A stretch of 64,000 nucleotides of DNA from Rhizobiales bacterium Ga0077545 (GCA_001464335.1 LNEV01000008.1:1-64000), one strand, 5' to 3'. Counted from the first letter of the stretch, positions 1 to 10,138 are shown. The notes: a model not told the origin generated them from the sequence alone. Numbers and translations: made by a program.

Positions 1-2
1 AA

Positions 3-296
3 GAACTGGACTTCGGTCCTGACCTGAGCGTCAGTGCGTCACCTGATCCAATATTCGGATATGTGATGACGTCTGGCTTTGCGAAAGAGAGCTTCCCGAT
101 CCTGCTGACATCAATCCGCGAGCGCCTGCAGGAGGCATTGGCGACCGCCAAGGCTGCCGAGGCCTATCTCGCGGAAGCGCAAGACGACCGTAATGGAGCT
201 TTGTCCTTGGCTCTTGAACTCGAAATTCCGCTCACCGAGGCCTCGACCCTGCTCGGGGCGATGGCGATCATCCAGCGCCGGTCTCGTTGCGCATGA
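3..296 (+). CDS. 3' end of an unidentified gene, truncated by the window edge
   Basis: The frame is open from base 3, with no stop before TGA at 294-296, so this is probably the C-terminal part of a longer protein that begins outside the window. A GTG at 63 and an ATG at 66 could also start a short 76-77 residue protein, but no convincing ribosome binding site precedes them. The visible part contains an Ala/Glu-rich, probably helical segment (around LQEALATAKAAEAYLAEAQ). I do not recognise the family. Its stop overlaps the ATG of the next gene as ATGA (293-296), which suggests translational coupling with the downstream nuclease. Confidence 0.55.
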   Translation, partial: ELDFGPDLSVSASPDPIFGYVMTSGFAKESFPILLTSIRERLQEALATAKAAEAYLAEAQDDRNGALSLALELEIPLTEASTLLGAMAIIQRRSRCA

Positions 297-781
297 TGCG
301 GCGGTTGCTCGCGGGCGGCCTGATGGCGATCATTCTGATCGCCGGAGCTGCGGCCCAGACCTATGACGTACCGATCAGCGTCCGGAATTCTGAGATTCGG
401 GTGTTCGACGGTGACACGATCCGGCTCAAGGGCGATCCCGTCTCGATCCGCCTGGTCGGCTTCAACACCCCGGAAACCTCGCAGCGCTCAGCGGCCTGTC
501 CGGCCGAAATCGAGCACGGCAAACGTGCGCGTACGCGGCTGCGCGAACTGCTGTCGTCCGGCCCGCTCACGCTGACTTATGTCCGCTGTGCCTGCCGGCC
601 CGGCACCCATGGCACCTCCGACTGTAATCACGGACGCGCGTGCGGGACGCTTCGTGTTCGCGGGGCCGACATCGGTGATCTTCTCATCGGCGAGGGCCAT
701 GCTGTGCCCTATGCCTGCTCCGGAACGTCCTGTCCGAAATTGCCGCGGCCGTGGTGCGATGCTGCCAAGGCCAACGAATAG
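293..781 (+). CDS. Secreted thermonuclease-like (SNase-fold) protein
   Basis: Staphylococcal-nuclease-like domain protein of 162 residues that probably acts in the periplasm or outside the cell. Residues 1-21 form a signal peptide (RR, then a hydrophobic run ending in GAAAQ). The SNase signature is visible: DGDT at 39-42, Arg53 in IRLVGFNTPET, Glu61, and Arg115 in HGRACG, equivalent to the catalytic Arg/Glu/Arg set. At least seven cysteines in the mature part are unusual for the family and suggest disulfides. A TTG at 287 is an alternative start, but ATG 293 overlaps the upstream stop in the common ATGA arrangement. Nuclease activity is inferred from the motifs; the substrate is unknown. Confidence 0.8.
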   Translation: MMRRLLAGGLMAIILIAGAAAQTYDVPISVRNSEIRVFDGDTIRLKGDPVSIRLVGFNTPETSQRSAACPAEIEHGKRARTRLRELLSSGPLTLTYVRCACRPGTHGTSDCNHGRACGTLRVRGADIGDLLIGEGHAVPYACSGTSCPKLPRPWCDAAKANE

Positions 782-911
782 GGTCGTTGAGCGGGATATG
801 TGTCGAATGAGAGTGGTGGACGGCGGCTTCCCGCAAGCTTGCGGTGATTTGTTATACGTGGAGCCATAGGCCGCTTGTCCGAGAGCTAGCTGGACGCAGG
901 CAGGTATAAAC

Positions 912-1889
912 TTGGAAACAGCAAAAATCTTCTCGCCCAAATACGTGCTCGACAGAAAAAGAGTTTGGGTCGCCGGACATCGGGGAATGGTTGGCCGTGC
1001 GCTCGTTCGTGCGCTCGAAAAGCGCGATGTCGATATTCTGACGGTCGACCGCGCATCGGTCGATCTGCGTGATCAGGCTTCGGTCATGCATTGGATGGAG
1101 CGCATGCGACCGGACGCAATATTCCTGGCCGCAGCAAAGGTCGGTGGCATCCTTGCCAACGCGGCCTATCCCGTAGATTTCCTCTACGACAACCTCATGA
1201 TCGAGGCGAACGTCATTTCGGCCTCTCATCGTGCCGGCGTCGAGAAACTGCTCTTCCTGGGCTCGACATGCATTTATCCGCGCGACGCTGAACAGCCCAT
1301 CCGGGAGGAAGCGCTGCTGACCGGCCCCCTCGAAAAGACCAACGAATGGTATGCCATCGCCAAGATCGCCGGGATCAAGCTGTGCCAAGCGTATCGTGCG
1401 CAATATGGTTCGCATTTCATCTCGGCAATGCCGACCAACCTATATGGTCCATTTGATAATTTTGATTTGACGACGAGCCATGTGCTTCCCGCCCTCATGA
1501 GGAAAATCCACGAAGCCAAGGAGCAGGGGGGGCGTGTCACGATCTGGGGCTCAGGCACTCCGCGACGAGAGTTTTTGCACGTCGATGATTTGGCCGAGGC
1601 GCTCGTGTTCCTTATGGAAAACTACAACGAGGCCGATATCGTCAATGTCGGGACAGGACGCGATCTGTCCATCACCGAGCTCGCCGAGACGATTGCAGAT
1701 ATCCTCGATTATCGGAACGGCTTTGATTTCGACAGAACGAAGCCAGACGGTACATTGCGCAAATGTGCGGATATTTCAAAGATTCAAGCGCTGGGCTGGA
1801 AAGCGCGTATCGAACTCGATCAGGGACTCCGAGACACCTATCGGTGGTTTTTAGAGAACACCGCGAACCGCCGCGAAACGATCGCCTGA
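912..1889 (+). CDS. fcl: GDP-L-fucose synthase (GDP-4-keto-6-deoxymannose epimerase/reductase)
   Basis: NADPH-dependent epimerase/reductase that makes GDP-L-fucose from GDP-4-keto-6-deoxy-D-mannose in the cytoplasm. It is an extended SDR of 325 residues: the nucleotide motif GHRGMVG lies near residue 22, the family motif STCIYP near 117, and the catalytic YAIAK pair follows. LYGPFDNFD and EFLHVDDLAEA are typical of the family. The start used is TTG at 912, which leaves about 14 residues before the Rossmann strand. No in-frame ATG lies in that stretch, so a TTG or GTG start is required. It faces gmd convergently, 30 bp apart. The two enzymes act consecutively, so the pair supplies GDP-L-fucose to the surface polysaccharide genes downstream. 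Confidence 0.9.
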   Translation: METAKIFSPKYVLDRKRVWVAGHRGMVGRALVRALEKRDVDILTVDRASVDLRDQASVMHWMERMRPDAIFLAAAKVGGILANAAYPVDFLYDNLMIEANVISASHRAGVEKLLFLGSTCIYPRDAEQPIREEALLTGPLEKTNEWYAIAKIAGIKLCQAYRAQYGSHFISAMPTNLYGPFDNFDLTTSHVLPALMRKIHEAKEQGGRVTIWGSGTPRREFLHVDDLAEALVFLMENYNEADIVNVGTGRDLSITELAETIADILDYRNGFDFDRTKPDGTLRKCADISKIQALGWKARIELDQGLRDTYRWFLENTANRRETIA

Positions 1890-1919
1890 ATAAAGTGTGT
1901 TTTGGCTGGGTGGGCTAAG

Positions 1920-2993
1920 CTAAGCGCAATTCAGAAGATCGTTGCGCCACGTGTCCTGATTAATTGTCATAAGATCGTAGCCGACCATTTCCTCAACGAG
2001 TTCCGTGAAGGTCGTCGTTGCCTGCCAGCCCAATACGTCTTTCGCTTTTGTCGGATCACCTAGAAGAAGATCGACCTCCGTCGGGCGGAAGTAGCGTGGA
2101 TCGATGCTGACACGTACGACGCCGTTTTGATCGACGCCAACTTCGTCCACACCTTCGCCGTGCCACGAAATTCTTGTGCCGGTGTATGAAAATGCCAATT
2201 CGACGAATTCGCGAACGGAATGAGTTTCTCCAGTTGCCAATACATAATCGTCAGGGCGTTCTTGCTGCAGCATACGCCACATGCCTTCGACATAATCTCG
2301 GGCGTGTCCCCAATCGCGTTTGGCATCGAGATTGCCGAGATAAATGCGGTTCTCTAGGCCACGGTGGATTGCCGCAACCGCGCGCGTGATTTTACGGGTA
2401 ACAAAGGTTTCACCGCGCGTTGGTCCTTCGTGATTGAACAAAATACCGTTAGAAGCGTGCATACCATACGCTTCACGGTAGTTCACCGTTATCCAGTAAG
2501 CGTAGAGTTTCGCCGCCGCATAGGGAGAGCGCGGATAGAACGGAGTGGTTTCAGTTTGTGGGGTCTCACGGACCGCACCATAAAGCTCAGATGTGGAAGC
2601 CTGATAGAAACGGGCCTTCTTTTCCATCCCTAAAATGCGAACAGCCTCGAGCAATCTCAACGTACCAAGCGCGTCCGCATTCGCAGTATATTCAGGCGTT
2701 TCAAAAGAGACTTGTACGTGACTCTGGGCGGCCAGATTATAGATTTCATCTGGTTGAGTTTCCTGAACGATGCGGATCAAATTTGTCGCATCCGTCAGAT
2801 CGCCATAATGAAGGAAAAAGCGAGCATGAGGTATATGCGGATCAACGTACAGGTCGTCGATGCGCCCCGTGTTGAAGGAGGAGGAGCGCCGTTTTATGCC
2901 GTGAACAACGTAGTGTTTAGATAGTAGAAGTTGGGCGAGATATGCGCCGTCCTGGCCGGTGATGCCTGTTATAAGGGCAACTCTGTCTTTCAT
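1920..2993 (-). CDS. gmd: GDP-mannose 4,6-dehydratase
   Basis: Extended SDR that converts GDP-D-mannose to GDP-4-keto-6-deoxy-D-mannose, the step before fcl. The protein opens with [13 protein letters not shown] (nucleotide site), then [18 protein letters not shown], which is diagnostic of Gmd, and carries SELYG and the [15 protein letters not shown] catalytic region. From the ATG at 2993 it has 357 residues. Upstream in-frame starts at 3008 (ATG) and 3029 (TTG) would add 5 or 12 residues; none has a clear Shine-Dalgarno, and 2993 best fits the family's usual N-terminus. The base composition is visibly less GC-rich than that of the rml genes, which suggests a separate origin. Confidence 0.9.
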   Translation of the reverse strand: MKDRVALITGITGQDGAYLAQLLLSKHYVVHGIKRRSSSFNTGRIDDLYVDPHIPHARFFLHYGDLTDATNLIRIVQETQPDEIYNLAAQSHVQVSFETPEYTANADALGTLRLLEAVRILGMEKKARFYQASTSELYGAVRETPQTETTPFYPRSPYAAAKLYAYWITVNYREAYGMHASNGILFNHEGPTRGETFVTRKITRAVAAIHRGLENRIYLGNLDAKRDWGHARDYVEGMWRMLQQERPDDYVLATGETHSVREFVELAFSYTGTRISWHGEGVDEVGVDQNGVVRVSIDPRYFRPTEVDLLLGDPTKAKDVLGWQATTTFTELVEEMVGYDLMTINQDTWRNDLLNCA

Positions 2994-3314
2994 GTTGAGC
3001 GCATCCATTTTCGGCTGTTTTGCGGCCAAAGCCTCGCGGAAAATCTACCTAATCAGCCATTGCTTGCGTGAAGCTTGTGCAATTGAACACTTAGTGTTGG
3101 AAGTGAACCCCGGGGCCGGAGGCTTCAGAAACGCCTTGTGATTGTCACACGCTCAGAGTAGTCCCGCGATGAGTTACCGGATTGTATTAGTCAGGTTGCA
3201 TTCAGTTTGGATTTCTTTTTTCAGTTGCGTTTATTTTTCGGTATCTGCTTAATTGGGCTGGGGGCGGCAGAACAAACGGCTGTACTTGTAATTACCGTTT
3301 AGGCGGGGGGAAAT
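2994..3314. promoter_or_regulatory. Gene-free region between gmd and rmlA, probable divergent promoters
   Basis: About 320 bp separate the divergent gmd and rmlA. The stretch 3180-3300 is clearly AT-richer than its surroundings (TTTCTTTTTTCAG and TTTATTTTTCGG runs) and is the likely place for promoters of the rml operon. The strong Shine-Dalgarno AGGCGGGGGG at 3301-3310 directly precedes the rmlA GTG. I see no convincing sigma-70 pair, no operator palindrome and no small gene. Confidence 0.4.
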
Positions 3315-4196
3315 GTGAAGGGGATTGTTCTCGCCGGAGGGAGCGGCAGTCGGCTGTTCCCGCTGACTTTGGCTGTGTCGAAACAGCTGTTGCCTGTCTA
3401 CGACAAGCCCATGATCTATTATCCGCTGAGTGTACTAATGTTGGCGGATATTCGCGAAATCCTGATTATCAGCACGCCACGCGATCTGCCGTTGTTTCAA
3501 GAATTGCTCGGCGATGGCTCGGCTTTCGGGGTCACATTCGCCTACGCTGAGCAAGCCGCTCCGCGCGGGCTGGCCGAAGCATTCATCATTGGCCGTGACT
3601 TCATTGGCTCAGACAATGTGGCCATGGTGCTGGGTGACAACATTTATTTCGGTGACGGTCTGTCAAATTTATGTCGGCAAGCGGCCGCTCGAACAATCGG
3701 TGCGTCGGTCTTCGCCTATGAGGTCGAGGATCCGGAGCGTTACGGCGTTGTGAGTTTCGACAGCGCGACCGGGCGTGCAGAAACCATCGAGGAGAAGCCG
3801 AAGGAGCCGCGGTCTCATTGGGCCGTTACCGGCCTTTATTTTTATGACAACGATGTCGTCGATATCGCCGCCGACGTGAAACCGTCGGCCCGCGGCGAGG
3901 TGGAAATCACGGCAATCAACAATCGCTATCTGGAACGCGGGGATTTGTTCGTGCATCGCCTTGGGCGGGGTTTTGCATGGCTCGACACCGGTACCCATGA
4001 CAGCCTGCATGACGCCAGCGCATTTGTACGCACGATAGAGCGCAGACAGGGAATAAAGATCGCCTGTCCCGAGGAAATCGGCTTGGAGATGGGCTGGCTT
4101 TCCGCCGATCAAGTTCTCGCGCGGGCCGATCAGCTGGGAAAGAATGAATATGCCCGCTATCTTCGTCGGCGGGCGAATGAACTGGCGGCGATATGA
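3315..4196 (+). CDS. rmlA: Glucose-1-phosphate thymidylyltransferase
   Basis: First enzyme of dTDP-L-rhamnose synthesis: it joins dTTP and glucose-1-phosphate to give dTDP-glucose. The protein has 293 residues, the usual length. The sugar-nucleotidyltransferase signature [11 protein letters not shown] is near residue 9, followed by [17 protein letters not shown], the metal-site [11 protein letters not shown], and [13 protein letters not shown]. The start is GTG 3315, preceded by a strong purine-rich ribosome site; the overlapping ATG at 3313 runs straight into a stop. It leads a tightly packed operon (rmlA-rmlC-rmlB-rmlD-GT2-wbsX) and its stop overlaps the rmlC start by 4 bp. Confidence 0.95.
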   Translation: MKGIVLAGGSGSRLFPLTLAVSKQLLPVYDKPMIYYPLSVLMLADIREILIISTPRDLPLFQELLGDGSAFGVTFAYAEQAAPRGLAEAFIIGRDFIGSDNVAMVLGDNIYFGDGLSNLCRQAAARTIGASVFAYEVEDPERYGVVSFDSATGRAETIEEKPKEPRSHWAVTGLYFYDNDVVDIAADVKPSARGEVEITAINNRYLERGDLFVHRLGRGFAWLDTGTHDSLHDASAFVRTIERRQGIKIACPEEIGLEMGWLSADQVLARADQLGKNEYARYLRRRANELAAI

Positions 4197-4747
4197 TCGA
4201 GGTTCATCAAATCGGTCTTGGCGGTGTCCTCGAAATTGTTACGCCGCGGTTCAACGATTCCCGTGGTTTCTTTTCTGAAACTTACAGCGAGGCCACCTTC
4301 ACCCGAGCGGGAATTTCAACCGCATTCGTGCAAGACAACCACTCCTACTCGGTTAAGCGCGGCGTATTGCGTGGGCTGCACTATCAGCTTCCACCCAAGG
4401 CTCAGGATAAGCTCGTCAGGGTTGTCAGAGGTGCTGTGTTTGATGTCGCCGTCGACATCCGCCGTGGCTCACCGAGCTTTGGCAAATGGGTAGGTGTTGA
4501 GCTATCGGCCGAGAAATGGAACCAGCTACTGGTCCCACGTGGCTTCGCGCATGGATTTGTGACGCTTCAGCCTGACAGCGAGGTTGTTTATAAGGTCTCC
4601 GAGCTCTACGCGCCGGAATATGATCGGGCGATCCGCTTCGACGACCCCAAGATCGCAATCGATTGGCCCGTGGAAACCGCAGATATATGGGTTTCAGAAA
4701 AGGACGGCGCCGCACCGTTGTTGGACGCGGCCGAAATCTTCGATTGA
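4193..4747 (+). CDS. rmlC: dTDP-4-dehydrorhamnose 3,5-epimerase
   Basis: Cupin-fold epimerase, third step of dTDP-L-rhamnose synthesis, 184 residues. Visible family motifs are [32 protein letters not shown] (with the catalytic His in GLHYQ) and [19 protein letters not shown], then [14 protein letters not shown]. The start ATG overlaps the rmlA stop as ATGA, so the two are probably coupled. It is followed after 13 bp by rmlB. Confidence 0.95.
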   Translation: MIEVHQIGLGGVLEIVTPRFNDSRGFFSETYSEATFTRAGISTAFVQDNHSYSVKRGVLRGLHYQLPPKAQDKLVRVVRGAVFDVAVDIRRGSPSFGKWVGVELSAEKWNQLLVPRGFAHGFVTLQPDSEVVYKVSELYAPEYDRAIRFDDPKIAIDWPVETADIWVSEKDGAAPLLDAAEIFD

Positions 4748-4760
4748 GGGCTCCTGCGGC

Positions 4761-5828
4761 ATGAACATTCTTATCACTGGCGGAGCAGGGTTTATCGGAT
4801 CTGCGTTATGCCGCCGGCTTCTCGTCGACTCCGATCATCGCGTCGTCAACCTCGATAAGCTGACTTATGCCGGCAATCTAGCTTCGCTGCGTGGGATCGA
4901 GCATCTACCGAACTACCGGTTTGTTCATGGTGACATCTGTGACCAGGCAATGGTGCTCGATCTCATGCGCGCTGAGCGCATTGACGTCGTCATCCATCTC
5001 GCGGCGGAAAGCCATGTCGACCGCTCGATTGACGGGCCGGCCGATTTCATCGAGACCAATGTGGTCGGTACATTCCGGCTGCTCGGCGCGGCGCTCGAGC
5101 ACTGGCGCGGTCTTCCGGTAAATGCGCAGGAGCGTTTTCGCTTCCATCACGTGTCGACCGATGAGGTGTTTGGAGATCTCCCGTTCGATAGCGGGATTTT
5201 CACCGAGCAATCTTCCTACGCGCCGTCCTCACCTTATTCGGCTTCGAAGGCGGCGTCCGATCATCTCGTTCGCGCTTGGTATGAGACCTATGGACTCCCG
5301 GTAGTTTTGTCCAATTGCTCAAACAATTTTGGACCGTTCCATTTCCCGGAAAAGCTCATTCCCCTGACGATCCTGAATGCACTCCAAGGCAAGGCGCTTC
5401 CCGTATATGGATCTGGTGCCAATGTGCGCGATTGGCTCTATGTCGATGATCACGCGGCCGCATTAGAATGCGTGGCATTCAGGGGAAAGCTTGGCGAAAG
5501 CTACAACGTGGGGGCACGTTGTGAACGCACTAATCTCCACGTTGTCGAGACGATCTGCGACATTCTTGATGCTAAGGGACTGCGCAATGGCGGATCCCAC
5601 CGCGATCTAATCAGTTTTGTCACTGATCGCCCGGGGCACGATCGCCGCTATGGGATCGACCCGACTAAGATCGAACGCGATCTCGGCTGGCAGCCAAAGG
5701 AGACGTTTGAAACCGGCCTAGCCAGAACAGTGGATTGGTATCTGACCAATGATTGGTGGTGGCAACCTATCCTCGACGGTCGCTATGCCGGCGAAAGGCT
5801 GGGAGTGGCGACAAAGGGCGCGACATGA
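4761..5828 (+). CDS. rmlB: dTDP-glucose 4,6-dehydratase
   Basis: Second enzyme of the rhamnose pathway: it removes water from dTDP-glucose using tightly bound NAD. An extended SDR of 355 residues that begins with [15 protein letters not shown], followed by [14 protein letters not shown], the catalytic STDEVFGDL and [14 protein letters not shown], and [15 protein letters not shown]. The frame is open well upstream, but ATG 4761 is placed directly before the Rossmann strand and fits the family length. The end overlaps the rmlD start as ATGA. Confidence 0.95.
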   Translation: MNILITGGAGFIGSALCRRLLVDSDHRVVNLDKLTYAGNLASLRGIEHLPNYRFVHGDICDQAMVLDLMRAERIDVVIHLAAESHVDRSIDGPADFIETNVVGTFRLLGAALEHWRGLPVNAQERFRFHHVSTDEVFGDLPFDSGIFTEQSSYAPSSPYSASKAASDHLVRAWYETYGLPVVLSNCSNNFGPFHFPEKLIPLTILNALQGKALPVYGSGANVRDWLYVDDHAAALECVAFRGKLGESYNVGARCERTNLHVVETICDILDAKGLRNGGSHRDLISFVTDRPGHDRRYGIDPTKIERDLGWQPKETFETGLARTVDWYLTNDWWWQPILDGRYAGERLGVATKGAT

Positions 5829-6736
5829 AGATCCTCGTCACCGGCCGGGAAGGGCAAGTCGTTCGCAGTCTCGTCGAACGTGCGCGCCCTTTGGGAAATG
5901 TGGGCGTCGTCGCGGTCGGGCGACCCGCACTCGATCTGACGGAACCAGCGAGCATCGCTAGGGAAATCGAGCGGCATCGGCCAGATATCGTGGTCTCGGC
6001 AGCTGCCTATACCGCGGTCGACGCCTCCGAGGACGACCTCGATTTAGCCATGCGGATCAATGCGGACGGCGCCGGTGCTGTGGCGCGCGCGGCGGCGATG
6101 ATCGACGCGCCGATCATCCATCTGTCGACCGATTATGTGTTCTCGGGCGATAGTGCCAGGCCATACGTCGAAGATGACGTCCCTGGTCCAAAAACAGCCT
6201 ATGGCAGCTCGAAACTTGCTGGCGAACAGACAGTTGCTGCCGCAAATCCGCAGCACGTCATTCTCCGCACAGCGTGGGTATATAGCCCGTTCGGACGGAA
6301 TTTCGTCAGAACCATGCTGGGACTGGCCATGGAGCGCGACGAAATTAGCGTGGTCTCCGATCAATGGGGCAATCCCACATCGGCTCTGGATATTGCTGAC
6401 GGGATTCTTCACATCGCGGCGCGGTTAGACCAGACGCGTGATCCACAGAGCTTCGGAATCTTTCATCTTGCTGGCACTGGCAGTACCAACTGGAGCGGGC
6501 TGGCTGAGCAGGTATTTTCCTATAGTCGAGCCTTGGGTGGGCCGTGGGCACAGGCTTCGCAGGTGCCCGCGTCAAGCTATCCGTCGAAAGCCCCGCGTCC
6601 TGTCAATTCGCGCCTGAACACTGATAAGCTAGACCGCATCTATAATTGGCGTGCACCTCAATGGCGGGACTCGTGCGCGGAAGTAGTGAGGCGATTGGTT
6701 GTTAAGGGAGCGAGGCAGGGGTGGGCTCCGGCATGA
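5825..6736 (+). CDS. rmlD: dTDP-4-dehydrorhamnose reductase
   Basis: Last step of dTDP-L-rhamnose synthesis: NAD(P)H-dependent reduction of the 4-keto group. It has 303 residues from ATG 5825, which overlaps the rmlB stop. The N-terminal motif [14 protein letters not shown] is slightly unusual, with Val where a hydrophobic/Gly pattern GQLG is common. [20 protein letters not shown] and the YGSSKLAGE catalytic pair are intact, as is [14 protein letters not shown]. It overlaps the next glycosyltransferase start by 4 bp. Confidence 0.95.
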   Translation: MKILVTGREGQVVRSLVERARPLGNVGVVAVGRPALDLTEPASIAREIERHRPDIVVSAAAYTAVDASEDDLDLAMRINADGAGAVARAAAMIDAPIIHLSTDYVFSGDSARPYVEDDVPGPKTAYGSSKLAGEQTVAAANPQHVILRTAWVYSPFGRNFVRTMLGLAMERDEISVVSDQWGNPTSALDIADGILHIAARLDQTRDPQSFGIFHLAGTGSTNWSGLAEQVFSYSRALGGPWAQASQVPASSYPSKAPRPVNSRLNTDKLDRIYNWRAPQWRDSCAEVVRRLVVKGARQGWAPA

Positions 6737-7560
6737 ACGCCAAAGTCAGCGTGATAACCGTTTCCTACAATAGCGCTGATGTACTGCGACCGTTTTTGCA
6801 AACACTGCCATATGGCGTAGATACAATTATCGTTGATAACGCAAGTGCGGATGCTTCAATTACCATTGGTCAAGCTGCCGGCGTTCGAGTGATAGCACTC
6901 AGTGAGAACTCCGGTTTTGGTACAGCTTGCAATGTAGCGGCGACCACAGTCGACACCGACTTTTTGCTTTTCACCAATCCGGACATTCGGTTGGAAGCTG
7001 GAGCGATTGAGGCGTTCGTCGATGCCGCGAGCAGGTATCCCGATGCGGCTTTCAATCCGCGCATCTATTCAACTAAAGGCAAGCGGGTTTTCCGTCGCTG
7101 GTCCCGGCTGTTGCCCGGCGTGCGCTGGTGCGGCCCGGCTCCCGAAACGGACTGTACGATTCCTGTGCTGACTGGTGCCTGCATATTCATCCGAAGGCAG
7201 CACTTCGAACAAAGCGGCGGGTTCGATCCGGCGATCTTTCTGTTTCACGAGGATGACGATCTCAGCCTGCGTCTGCGGCAAGAGGGGGTCGAGCTGCGCC
7301 TGGCAGCCAGTGCGGTGATCCGTCACGACGAAGGAAATTCGAGTTCCCGGTCGGTACAATCCGGGCGCATAAAAGGAGAGGCCATGGGACGCTCTCTCGT
7401 CCACGTCATGCGCAAGCACGGCCTGCCGCTGGATACTGTGGCCGAGCGACGCAGAACGCGACGAAGACTCCTGTTGCCGCACGTGCTCTGGAATGCCACA
7501 CGCCGAGCGAAACATTTGGGCTTTCTGCGCGGTCTAAACGAAACAGAAAGCGAGACATGA
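6733..7560 (+). CDS. Family 2 glycosyltransferase, rhamnosyltransferase (WbbL/RfbF) type
   Basis: GT-A fold transferase of 275 residues, probably transferring rhamnose onto a growing surface polysaccharide at the inner membrane. SVITVSYNSADVL at the N-terminus and LLFTNPDIRLE (DxD equivalent NPD) are typical of WbbL-like rhamnosyltransferases, as is LFHEDDDLSLRLRQEG, which carries the acidic acceptor-side motif. ATG 6733 overlaps the rmlD stop, which is a better fit than GTG 6721. The direct coupling to rmlABCD supports dTDP-rhamnose as donor; the donor is inferred from this context, not seen. Confidence 0.8.
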   Translation: MNAKVSVITVSYNSADVLRPFLQTLPYGVDTIIVDNASADASITIGQAAGVRVIALSENSGFGTACNVAATTVDTDFLLFTNPDIRLEAGAIEAFVDAASRYPDAAFNPRIYSTKGKRVFRRWSRLLPGVRWCGPAPETDCTIPVLTGACIFIRRQHFEQSGGFDPAIFLFHEDDDLSLRLRQEGVELRLAASAVIRHDEGNSSSRSVQSGRIKGEAMGRSLVHVMRKHGLPLDTVAERRRTRRRLLLPHVLWNATRRAKHLGFLRGLNETESET

Positions 7561-8801
7561 CCATCGCGGCTACACTTTCGCGAAGGATCGGCGATGCAGT
7601 ACGCCGAGTGCAGCGTGTCTTTTCGGAACCGGCCGATGCGGCAACTTTGTACGACTGCTATGTCCGAAATGCGCAGGGCGAGTATCCCGCGATCGACTAT
7701 GTGCCGATCGCACAAGAAGCGCCGCCAACAGGCGAGGTGCGACTCGTCGCTTATTACCTTCCACAGTTCCATCCGATACCGGAGAATGACGAGTGGTGGG
7801 GAAAGGGGTTCACCGAATGGCGTAATGTCACCCGGTCGTTTCCACTGTTTGACGGCCACTATCAGCCACGCCTTCCCGGCGAAATGGCTTATTACGACCT
7901 GCGCGTGGTTGACGTAATGAGGCGACAGGTCGAGCTTGCAAAGCTGTACGGCATCTCCGCATTTTGTTTTCATTTCTATTGGTTTCAAGGGAAGCGCTTA
8001 CTTGAGCTTCCAGTTGAAAATTATCTGGCGACCACCGATCTCGATCTGCCGTTCAGCCTGTGCTGGGCCAATGAACCATGGTCGAGACGCTGGAGCGGGC
8101 GTGAACAGGATGTGCTGATAGAACAGCGTCACTCGGCCGACGACGACATCGCCATTATTCGCTATCTGGAGCGCTATTTCCGCGACCCGCGTTACCTAAA
8201 GATTGGCGGGAAGCCGGTTTTCACCGTGTACAGGCCGTCCCTGTTCCCCGACATGGCGGATACTGTCGCTCGCTGGAGAGAGGAGATCGCGCGTCTGGGT
8301 TGGCCAGGCATTTATCTGATCGCCACCAACGCTTTCGACTTCGCCGATTACGAACGCTACGGCTTCGATGCGCTCTCGGAATTCCCACCGCATGGCGTGC
8401 AGGCTCCGAACATCGAGAAAAGCCTCAAAATGACGCCGCTACGCCGCGGTGGGCGCGTGCGCAGCTATGCCGACACGGTTGAGGCGGAAAAGGTAAAAGC
8501 TCCTGGCCTCGGTGTAGTGCATCCGGGCGTCATGCCCTCTTGGGACAACAGCCCGCGGAGGCTGACCAGCAGCGTGATCTACCACGGTGCGACACCGGCG
8601 CTTTTCCGAGAATGGCTGGAACATGCATTTGCGAGGGCGGCTGCAAACCCCTTGGAGGAAAGGCTTGTTTTCGTGAATGCGTGGAACGAATGGGGAGAGG
8701 GTGCCTATCTTGAGCCGGACCGAAGGTTTGGGTATGGGTTTCTGAAAGCCTGTGCGGATTGCCGTGCGCTGGCCGTATTACAACGTGATGACCATGCGTG
8801 A
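7557..8801 (+). CDS. WbsX-family (glycoside hydrolase family 99-like) polysaccharide protein, copy 1
   Basis: Protein of 414 residues with the GH99-like/WbsX domain found in O-antigen and capsule loci. Its core begins at about residue 63 with LVAYYLPQFHPIPENDEWWG, then KGFTEWRNV, GHYQPRLP, YDLRV, FYWFQGKRLLE, LCWANEPWSRRW and the C-terminal VNAWNEWGEG. The biochemical role of WbsX proteins is not settled: they have been called transferases, but the fold relates to endo-mannosidases. It is the last gene of the rml operon (ATGA overlap with the GT2). A paralogue lies convergently 110 bp away. Confidence 0.8.
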   Translation: MTIAATLSRRIGDAVRRVQRVFSEPADAATLYDCYVRNAQGEYPAIDYVPIAQEAPPTGEVRLVAYYLPQFHPIPENDEWWGKGFTEWRNVTRSFPLFDGHYQPRLPGEMAYYDLRVVDVMRRQVELAKLYGISAFCFHFYWFQGKRLLELPVENYLATTDLDLPFSLCWANEPWSRRWSGREQDVLIEQRHSADDDIAIIRYLERYFRDPRYLKIGGKPVFTVYRPSLFPDMADTVARWREEIARLGWPGIYLIATNAFDFADYERYGFDALSEFPPHGVQAPNIEKSLKMTPLRRGGRVRSYADTVEAEKVKAPGLGVVHPGVMPSWDNSPRRLTSSVIYHGATPALFREWLEHAFARAAANPLEERLVFVNAWNEWGEGAYLEPDRRFGYGFLKACADCRALAVLQRDDHA

Positions 8802-8911
8802 TATTGGTGGCGTTTTTTTGACTTCTGGATGATTTTCGAGGGAACGTCGGCCGCATCATGCGGAAACGGTGCCAACGCCGTCCATCGGCTTGATCACTGA
8901 GCTGCCGTTGC

Positions 8912-10138
8912 TCAGCTAGCGCTGTTGCGCAGCCTGTTTTTGATGCGTCGCCAGATCCGGCTCGCGAGGCTCTTACGTTTGGGGTGGTGCAAGTGACGCG
9001 AAATCGCCGGGTGCCTTGCTGCGAGGCAGGCAGCAGGTATGCCGGTATGCGTCCAGCCCGAGACGATGGTCCCGTTCTTCGCTTGGGCCGTAGCCCTTAG
9101 GAACCTATGGCCGTACTCGCGGTCCGGCTCGAGATGGCAGCCCTCGGCCCATTCGTTCCACGCGTTGATGAAAACCAGACGCTCTTCGTTAGGGAAATCC
9201 TCCGTCGTCTTCCGAATGGCTTCCGAGAGCCAGTATTCGTAGTTTTCAGGTGTTCCGTTGAGGATCACCGTGCCGATGTCGCCTCGCCGAGCAGTATTGT
9301 CCCACGAAGGGAATACCCCCCGAAAACCGCTATTTCTGGAGTCATAATGACGCGACAAGTACATTTCAGCAATGTCGCTGTAGTCCGGGCAGTAGCCTTT
9401 GTAGGGGGAGAAGAAGCCGAGTTCGTGCGCTAGGTTTGGCGCAGTCATGTTGTGTGGGGGAAATTCTACACCGCTGTCGAAACCATAGGTGACATGGTCC
9501 CAATTCTTGTGGGTCAGTGCGCAGGCCACATGAATTTCGGGTATGCCTATTTTTGCACAGTAAGTACGCCACGTCTCGACTGATCTCTTGGAATCAGGGA
9601 GGTGCTGCGGGCGGTAGACTATGAGTAGCGGCGCGCCGTTGATGCGAATGTATCTAGGATCGTGGAAGAACGGAATCAGTCCCTTTATGAATTCCAGATC
9701 GTCATCGGGACGGTACTCCTGCGCGATAAGGATTTCATGTTCCGCGGCGTCCCAACGTCGGGTCCAGTTTTCGTTTGCCCAGCAAAGGCAGAACGGCATG
9801 TCGCTTTTGGGATCAGCGAGCATGTCATCGAGCGGCTTTTCGAGAAGCCGTTTTCCAGAGAACCAGTAATAATAATAACAGAAGCCGTCGATACCGTGAG
9901 CCTTCGCAAGCTTGATCTGCTCGTGTCGGGTCTCTCTTACCCTCAGGTCATAGAAGCCGAGATCAGCGGGTAGGTGCGGCTGGTAATGACCTACGAAAAG
10001 TGGCGTGGCCTTGGCCGCGTTGGTCCATTCCGTGAAGCCTTTACCCCACCACTGGTCGTTCTCGGGGATCGGATGGAATTGGGTAAGATAGAACGCGATC
10101 AGCTTCACGCTGGCGTTCCCCTCCGCTTGGGCTGGCAT
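8912..10138 (-). CDS. WbsX-family (glycoside hydrolase family 99-like) polysaccharide protein, copy 2
   Basis: Second WbsX/GH99-like protein, 408 residues, clearly paralogous to the one at 7557-8801. It shares FHPIPENDQWWGKGFTEW, GHYQPHLP, YDLRV, WFSGKRLLE, LCWANENWTRRW and INAWNEWAEG. Here the domain starts only 11 residues from the N-terminus, so the N-terminal extension of copy 1 is absent. It lies 2 bp downstream of the methyltransferase at 10141-11028 and is probably cotranscribed with it. A role in making or trimming a surface glycan is inferred from the domain and context. Confidence 0.8.
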   Translation of the reverse strand: MPAQAEGNASVKLIAFYLTQFHPIPENDQWWGKGFTEWTNAAKATPLFVGHYQPHLPADLGFYDLRVRETRHEQIKLAKAHGIDGFCYYYYWFSGKRLLEKPLDDMLADPKSDMPFCLCWANENWTRRWDAAEHEILIAQEYRPDDDLEFIKGLIPFFHDPRYIRINGAPLLIVYRPQHLPDSKRSVETWRTYCAKIGIPEIHVACALTHKNWDHVTYGFDSGVEFPPHNMTAPNLAHELGFFSPYKGYCPDYSDIAEMYLSRHYDSRNSGFRGVFPSWDNTARRGDIGTVILNGTPENYEYWLSEAIRKTTEDFPNEERLVFINAWNEWAEGCHLEPDREYGHRFLRATAQAKNGTIVSGWTHTGIPAACLAARHPAISRHLHHPKRKSLASRIWRRIKNRLRNSAS

